In this document: positions 6,193-7,557 of the stretch, one piece after another | Numbering within the stretch: position 1 is the stretch's first letter | Layout: each line of letters begins with the position of its first letter | Source: an uncultured Clostridium sp. | GTDB lineage: Bacteria > Bacillota > Clostridia > TANB77 > CAG-508 | Direction: 5' to 3' | Length of the DNA: 7,557 nucleotides | Assembly (NCBI GenBank): GCA_947643945.1 | Contig: CANRXN010000044.1 | Span: 1 to 7,557 of the forward strand | Notes under the pieces: generated by a model | What the model was told of the DNA's origin: nothing | Seen by the model: the letters and a program-made list of their open reading frames with translations, nothing else | The model's database searches: none | Program-made: the position numbers and the translations under genes

Positions 6193-6218
6193 ATAATATA
6201 CCTCCTTATTGTTTTGTA

Positions 6219-6227
6219 TATTATATG
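6219..6227 (-). promoter_or_regulatory. Possible -10 element of the Pro/Gly-rich gene (sigma-K-like or sigma-A)
   Basis: On the minus strand CATATAATA fits the sigma-K -10 pattern CATAnnnTA and also contains TATAAT. No good sigma-A -35 is present; an AC-containing stretch (CACACC, 6243-6248) lies about where sigma-K would need one. AT-rich sequence makes chance matches likely. Confidence 0.3.
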
Positions 6228-6243
6228 AAAATAATACAAAAAG

Positions 6244-6370
6244 GTGTGAAAGAATGATATATTTTTATTCAATAACTCCCAGTTGCGAACAGTATGTAAT
6301 TTCATAACAGACTGTATCTTACTGGTCCCCCCGAATTGTTATTTCATAAAAATATATCATTCTTTCACAC
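6244..6370. repeat. 127-bp element with perfect 25-bp inverted repeats
   Basis: The arms 6244-6268 and 6346-6370 are perfectly complementary and begin with GTGTGAAAGAATGATATA. The 77-base centre has a weaker internal symmetry (ACAGTATG against CAGACTGT). The element fills the gap between the murD stop (6380) and the promoter region of the Pro/Gly-rich gene. No clear target-site duplication is seen. It may be a MITE-like element, an invertible segment, or a large hairpin in the murD trailer. Confidence 0.7.
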
Positions 6371-6485
6371 TTATATTAGTTAATTTAGATTCCTATTTAC
6401 CAATCTTTTAAACTGTTCTCCTCGGTCTGCAAAATCCTTAAACATATCAAAACTAGCACTAGCAGGAGAAAACAAAACAACATCC

Positions 6486-6488
6486 CCG
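6486..6488 (-). other. CGG +1 shift site, murD third site
   Basis: In the frame set by the previous shift the sequence reads GCT AAA CCT CGG GGA. Skipping the C at 6488 gives AAA CCT GGG GAT GTT GTT, restoring the conserved KPGDVV motif with its glycine, and the frame then stays open to the natural TAA. Confidence 0.8.
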
Positions 6489-6504
6489 AGGTTTAGCTAG
6501 CTTA

Positions 6505-6507
6505 CCG
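6505..6507 (-). other. CGG +1 shift site, murD second site
   Basis: The zero frame reads TTA GCT CGG TAA and would stop at once. Skipping the C at 6507 gives GCT GGT AAG CTA GCT AAA CCT (AGKLAKP), which matches the region before KPGDVV in MurD. Confidence 0.75.
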
Positions 6508-6994
6508 AGCTAAAAGTACTGTTTGTTCTAAACTATCACACATATGAATTGCTAACGTTTTATTTTGATTTTCCAATTCTTGTTTTACCACATCAAAAAT
6601 CTTACCAGCAGTTTGACCAATTAGCAGTAATCCTTTTACCTTATCTACAATCGTTTTGGCAAGTGGTTCATAATCTAAATTTTTATCATAACCACCAGCA
6701 ATTAAAACAATTTTTTCGTCAAAAGCATTTAGACCTGATAATGTTCTAGTAGGAGAAGAACTAGCTGAATCATTGTACCATTTTACCTGATTTATTTCTC
6801 TTACAAACTCAATTCTATGTGCTACTGGCTTAAACTCCCTAATCGCCTTTGTGGCATCGTCGATGGAAACCAAAGTTTTGGTAGCAGCAAGTGCTGTGGC
6901 TATATTTTCTAAGTTATGAGAACCTCTTAAAATCGCCTCTTCCCCGTTAAAAATATGACCTCTTACACCATCTACACATTCTTTTATCACTTTT

Positions 6995-6997
6995 CCG
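6995..6997 (-). other. CGG +1 shift site, murD first site
   Basis: The zero frame reads ATG GTA GAG CGG AAA AGT. Skipping the C at 6997 gives GAG GGA AAA GTG ATA AAA GAA TGT GTA (EGKVIKECV), which continues as MurD. A TAG of the resumed frame overlaps GTA GAG just upstream, so the change is confined to this point. Confidence 0.8.
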
Positions 6998-7557
6998 CTC
7001 TACCATAAAGCCATTATCTAATTTTTCTTTATGGCTAAAGAAAATAACTTTTCCTTTTACTTATTTCGCACAATTTTTATTAATTTCATTATAATAATTT
7101 AAAATTAAAAAACCATTTTCATTTTGAAAATTAAAAATATTTTTCTTAGCCTCAATATATTCTTGATAATCTTTATGAATATTTAAATGATTTGGGGTTA
7201 CATTAGTAATAACCGAAATATCTGGACTTATTTCCATTCCCATCAATTGAAAACTACTTAACTCTAGTACCACAATATCTTCTGGTGTCATTTCTGGAAG
7301 ACGGGCAAATAATGGTGTTCCAATATTTCCTCCTAAAAAAGTACGATAACCTGCTTTTTGTAAAAGAGCATGAATTAAACTAGTTGTCGTTGTTTTTCCA
7401 TCACTTCCTGTTACACCAATTATTTTACAAGGACACATTTTCATTAGCATTTCAATTTCTGTTGTTACAATGGCTCCTCTTTGTTTTTCTTGCTCTAACT
7501 ATGGTCTGGTTGGTAAACAACTTTGAGAACGAAAAATAATTTCAAAATCTTTTAAAT

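Larger units (their letters stand above)
6380..7557 (-). pseudogene. murD: murD, 3' part: UDP-N-acetylmuramoylalanine-D-glutamate ligase, with three CGG +1 shifts and two in-frame stops
   Basis: MurD adds D-glutamate to UDP-MurNAc-L-alanine in the cytosolic stage of peptidoglycan synthesis. The N-terminal end lies beyond the right edge. Diagnostic parts are the ATP loop GVTGSDGKTTTT, LELSSFQLMGMEIS, TNVTPNHLNIHKDY with AKKNIF, NIATALAATK, HRIEFVREI, WYNDSASSSPTRT and LIAGGYDKNLDYEPLA. After two further shifts come LAKPGDVVLFSPASASFD and FKDFADRG, ending at TAA 6380-6382. The frame is broken at CGG 6995-6997, 6505-6507 and 6486-6488, each repaired by skipping the C. It also carries TAG (7499-7501) and TAA (7061-7063) where Glu is expected (TRP-x-LEQE and CAK-x-VKGKV). 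It is either a decaying copy or a recoded gene; the sequence between lesions remains strikingly conserved, and murD is normally essential. Confidence 0.85.

Noticed and set aside
3965..6997. Reading the five CGGN sites as Arg within quadruplets
   Set aside because: KPGDVV in MurD and the LGGYLK segment in YtvI call for Gly, so skipping the C and reading GGN fits better than Arg.
1..7557. CRISPR array, prophage or toxin-antitoxin system
   Set aside because: No regularly spaced direct repeats, phage structural genes or paired small genes were found on either strand.

Overview
The window is AT-rich and has Gram-positive signals: strong GGAGG ribosome binding sites, sigma-A type promoters, mostly TAA stops, and a sporulation membrane protein of the YtvI family. 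This suggests an uncultured, low-GC, spore-forming Firmicute, probably a clostridium; no close species can be named from the sequence alone. Most genes lie on the minus strand; guaA and a tRNA unit lie on the plus strand.

Layout from left to right. An insertion sequence with an intact IS1202/ISNCY-like DDE transposase fills 1-1596, and its outer left end is probably outside the window. An intact guaA (GMP synthase) follows with its own promoter and a terminator-like hairpin. Next come a short remnant ORF and a small palindrome that supplies the stop codon of the next gene. The ytvI-like gene (3508-4607, minus) is recognisable along its whole length but is read in three frame segments. A cysteine-rich two-CBS-domain protein (4695-5141, minus) follows. 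Then comes a plus-strand transcription unit holding a tRNA-like gene with an abnormal anticodon arm and several hairpins. A Pro/Gly-rich, possibly spore-surface protein (5524-6192, minus), a 127-bp element with perfect 25-bp inverted repeats, and the 3' part of murD (6380 to the right edge, minus) complete the window.

The main observation is that ytvI and murD are interrupted by five frameshifts, and all five are the same event. In each case the reading frame reaches an in-frame CGG codon and homology resumes if the C is skipped, so that a GGN glycine codon is read (+1 shift). By eye, these five are the only in-frame CGG codons in about 2,100 codons of the six genes; every other CGG triplet I found in them is out of frame. 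This fits +1 frameshifting at an unassigned or tRNA-starved CGG codon, or CGGN quadruplet decoding. A systematic sequencing or assembly artefact, or ordinary gene decay, must be excluded. murD also carries an in-frame TAG and an in-frame TAA where glutamate is expected, and the only tRNA gene present has an expanded anticodon arm. Whether these are connected is speculative.
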